Shown piece by piece: positions 6,135-7,389 of a stretch of DNA of 7,389 nt (the first letter of the stretch is position 1; each line of letters opens with the position of its first letter). The notes under the pieces are model-generated. The model had not been told where the DNA came from. It was given only the letters and a program-made list of their open reading frames with translations, and did not search any database. Position numbers and translations under genes: made by a program. The DNA is from Candidatus Zhuqueibacterota bacterium. GTDB taxonomy: Bacteria; Zhuqueibacterota; QNDG01. The stretch covers positions 1 to 7,389 of the forward strand of contig QNDG01000057.1 of NCBI GenBank assembly GCA_003645915.1. Direction: 5' to 3'.

Positions 6135-7334
6135 ATGCTGCCTGTTAAAAATAGATTTTTATTTCTAATTATTTTATTATGTGCAGTAATATTTTCAGTG
6201 CAAACATTTGCGCAGATCAATGATACTTCTCAGGATGAAAAAAGTGTTGTTGCTACAGGTATCGGCTCTATTGTTGAAAATAATATTCCACTGGCAAGAG
6301 ATAATGCTATAAACGAAGCATTAAGGCGCAGCATTGAACAGACTCTCGGAATGCTTATTGAGTCTGAAACCCTTGTCAAAAATTTCCAGGTAATTGATGA
6401 CAATATTATGTCCAAGACAAAGGGTTATGTTAAAAATTATGAGGTTATCCGGGAAAGAAAGAGAGATGAATACACATACGAGGTAACTGTCAGAGCAACA
6501 GTTAAAACTGCTGATATTGAAAGTGATCTTGAAGCAATTGCTACTCTGCTGAGAAGAAAAAACACTCCGAGAATGATGGTTATTATTGATGAGCAGAATA
6601 TCGGCGAAGTTCCCGGAACATACTCATATTTTAATACTGACATGAACACTGCCGAGAATACAATAATGAATGATTTTATGTCTAAAGGTTTTACCTTTGT
6701 TGATAAAACAACGGTTGAGCGGAACCTTGACAGGCAGAAAGCAGCGGCAATTCTTCAGGGCAATGTTGCGGAAGCTGCATCTTTTGCAAGAGCAGTTGGC
6801 GCTGAAGTTATTATTACCGGAAAAGCTGTAGCAAAAGCAACTGTTGTTGAAGCTTTTGGTGCAAAACAGAGATCTCAGCAGGCAACTGTAAGTTTAAAAG
6901 CCATAAGATCTGATACGGGTCATATCTTAGGATCATCAGTTGCAAACGGCGCATATCCTCATATTGATGATGTGGTAGGCGGAACAAAGGCCATTGAAAA
7001 AGCAAGCCATGTTGTTGCAAAGGATCTGATGAAAAAAATTCTTGATCAGTGGCAGAAGGATGTATCTTCCGGAAGCATTATTGTGCTTAATGTGAGAAAT
7101 GTTCAGACTCTTTCTGATCTGAACAGGTTTAAGAGATACCTGCAGTCAGGAATCCGTGGAGTTAAATCGGTTAATCAGAGAGACTGGTATAACGGATTTG
7201 CTGTTCTGGAAATAGTTGTGCCTCAGACAGCAGATAAATTTGCAGAGACAATTGATGGCAAAATAGTATCCGGTGCAACAATCAAAGTAACAGGTATTAC
7301 GCAGAATGCTGTAAGTTTGCGGCTTATTAAATAA
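6135..7334 (+). CDS. Exported FlgT-like protein with CsgG/TolB-N-like middle domain
   Basis: A 399-residue protein with a Sec signal peptide, likely cut after Ala26 (TFA/QIN). Cys16 is in the hydrophobic core without a lipobox. Residues 38-128 form a FlgT-N/LPP20-like domain: VATGIG, a helix with ARDNAINEALRRSIEQTLG, SETLVKN, DDNI, then alternating YEVTVRATV. It is paralogous in pattern to the domain in the gene at 4024. Residues 146-305 resemble the CsgG/FlgT middle region (TolB-N-like): RMMVIIDEQNIGE, a helix with ENTIMNDFMSKGFTFVD (175-190), GAEVIITGKAVA (222-233), SLKAIRSDTGHIL (253-265) and a closing helix. Residues 314-399 form a separate alpha/beta domain that includes SDLNRFKRYLQSGIRGVKSV (327-346). 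FlgT builds the H-ring of Vibrio flagella, but no flagellar gene is nearby, so a flagellar role is not implied. Confidence 0.85.
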   Translation: MLPVKNRFLFLIILLCAVIFSVQTFAQINDTSQDEKSVVATGIGSIVENNIPLARDNAINEALRRSIEQTLGMLIESETLVKNFQVIDDNIMSKTKGYVKNYEVIRERKRDEYTYEVTVRATVKTADIESDLEAIATLLRRKNTPRMMVIIDEQNIGEVPGTYSYFNTDMNTAENTIMNDFMSKGFTFVDKTTVERNLDRQKAAAILQGNVAEAASFARAVGAEVIITGKAVAKATVVEAFGAKQRSQQATVSLKAIRSDTGHILGSSVANGAYPHIDDVVGGTKAIEKASHVVAKDLMKKILDQWQKDVSSGSIIVLNVRNVQTLSDLNRFKRYLQSGIRGVKSVNQRDWYNGFAVLEIVVPQTADKFAETIDGKIVSGATIKVTGITQNAVSLRLIK

Positions 7335-7336
7335 AC

Positions 7337-7343
7337 AAGGGGG
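7337..7343 (+). promoter_or_regulatory. Ribosome binding site of the last, partial gene
   Basis: AAGGGGG lies just after the stop at 7334 and eight bases before the ATG at 7352. An earlier ATG at 7345 is only one base from the G-run, too close to use. Confidence 0.5.
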
Positions 7344-7351
7344 CATGTTAT

Positions 7352-7389
7352 ATGCGTCACTATATAAAAAATTTTATAACATTTATTCT
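7352..7389 (+). CDS. Start of a further gene, probably exported (3' end outside window)
   Basis: Twelve full codons are visible, starting MRHYIKNFITFI. A short basic head (R2, K6) followed by hydrophobic residues is compatible with the start of a signal peptide, as in the three preceding genes. It begins 17 bases after the previous stop with a good ribosome site, so the exported-protein cluster very likely continues. The product cannot be identified from this fragment. Confidence 0.55.
   Translation, partial: MRHYIKNFITFI

Noticed and set aside
1..7389. CRISPR arrays, insertion sequences, attachment sites or phage genes
   Set aside because: No repeated spacer pattern, transposase motif, terminal inverted repeat or partial tRNA duplication was seen; the tRNA-Gly is intact with no integrase beside it.

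Overview
The window looks like ordinary chromosome from a diderm (Gram-negative-type) bacterium of moderately low GC. All genes are on the + strand and tightly packed. The diderm inference rests on a clear lipoprotein plus two Sec-exported proteins with FlgT/LPP20/CsgG-like domains, which are usually found in diderm envelopes. S-layer homology (SLH) repeats on a lipoprotein are uncommon in Proteobacteria and suggest a less-studied lineage, for example an FCB/KSB1-like or other candidate phylum. That placement is a guess; nothing here fixes the phylum.

Region 1 (1-3833) is a housekeeping run with gaps of 2 to 19 bases: the 3' end of plsY, then gpsA, asnS, a TIGR00725/LOG-like SLOG-fold protein, acylphosphatase and apt. 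PlsY and GpsA work together: GpsA makes sn-glycerol-3-phosphate and PlsY acylates it from acyl-phosphate. Acylphosphatase can hydrolyse acyl-phosphates, and Apt salvages adenine. The spacing suggests one polycistronic transcript. I see no terminator or promoter between these genes.

Region 2 (3834-4023) holds a plausible sigma70-type promoter, a complete tRNA-Gly(CCC) gene without an encoded CCA, and an eight-T run directly after it.

Region 3 (4024-7389) is the distinctive part: three exported proteins in a row, plus the start of a fourth gene. The first is an LPP20/FlgT-N-like protein with a CPVC motif. The second is a TPR lipoprotein ending in SLH repeats. The third is a FlgT-like protein with an N-terminal domain related to the first protein, a CsgG/TolB-N-like middle and a separate C-terminal domain. 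Each has a strong Shine-Dalgarno site, and the first two share the same ten-base block around it. I infer a co-expressed envelope complex in which the lipoprotein links outer membrane to cell wall and scaffolds two related periplasmic subunits. Its function is unknown, and no flagellar or curli genes are visible beside it.
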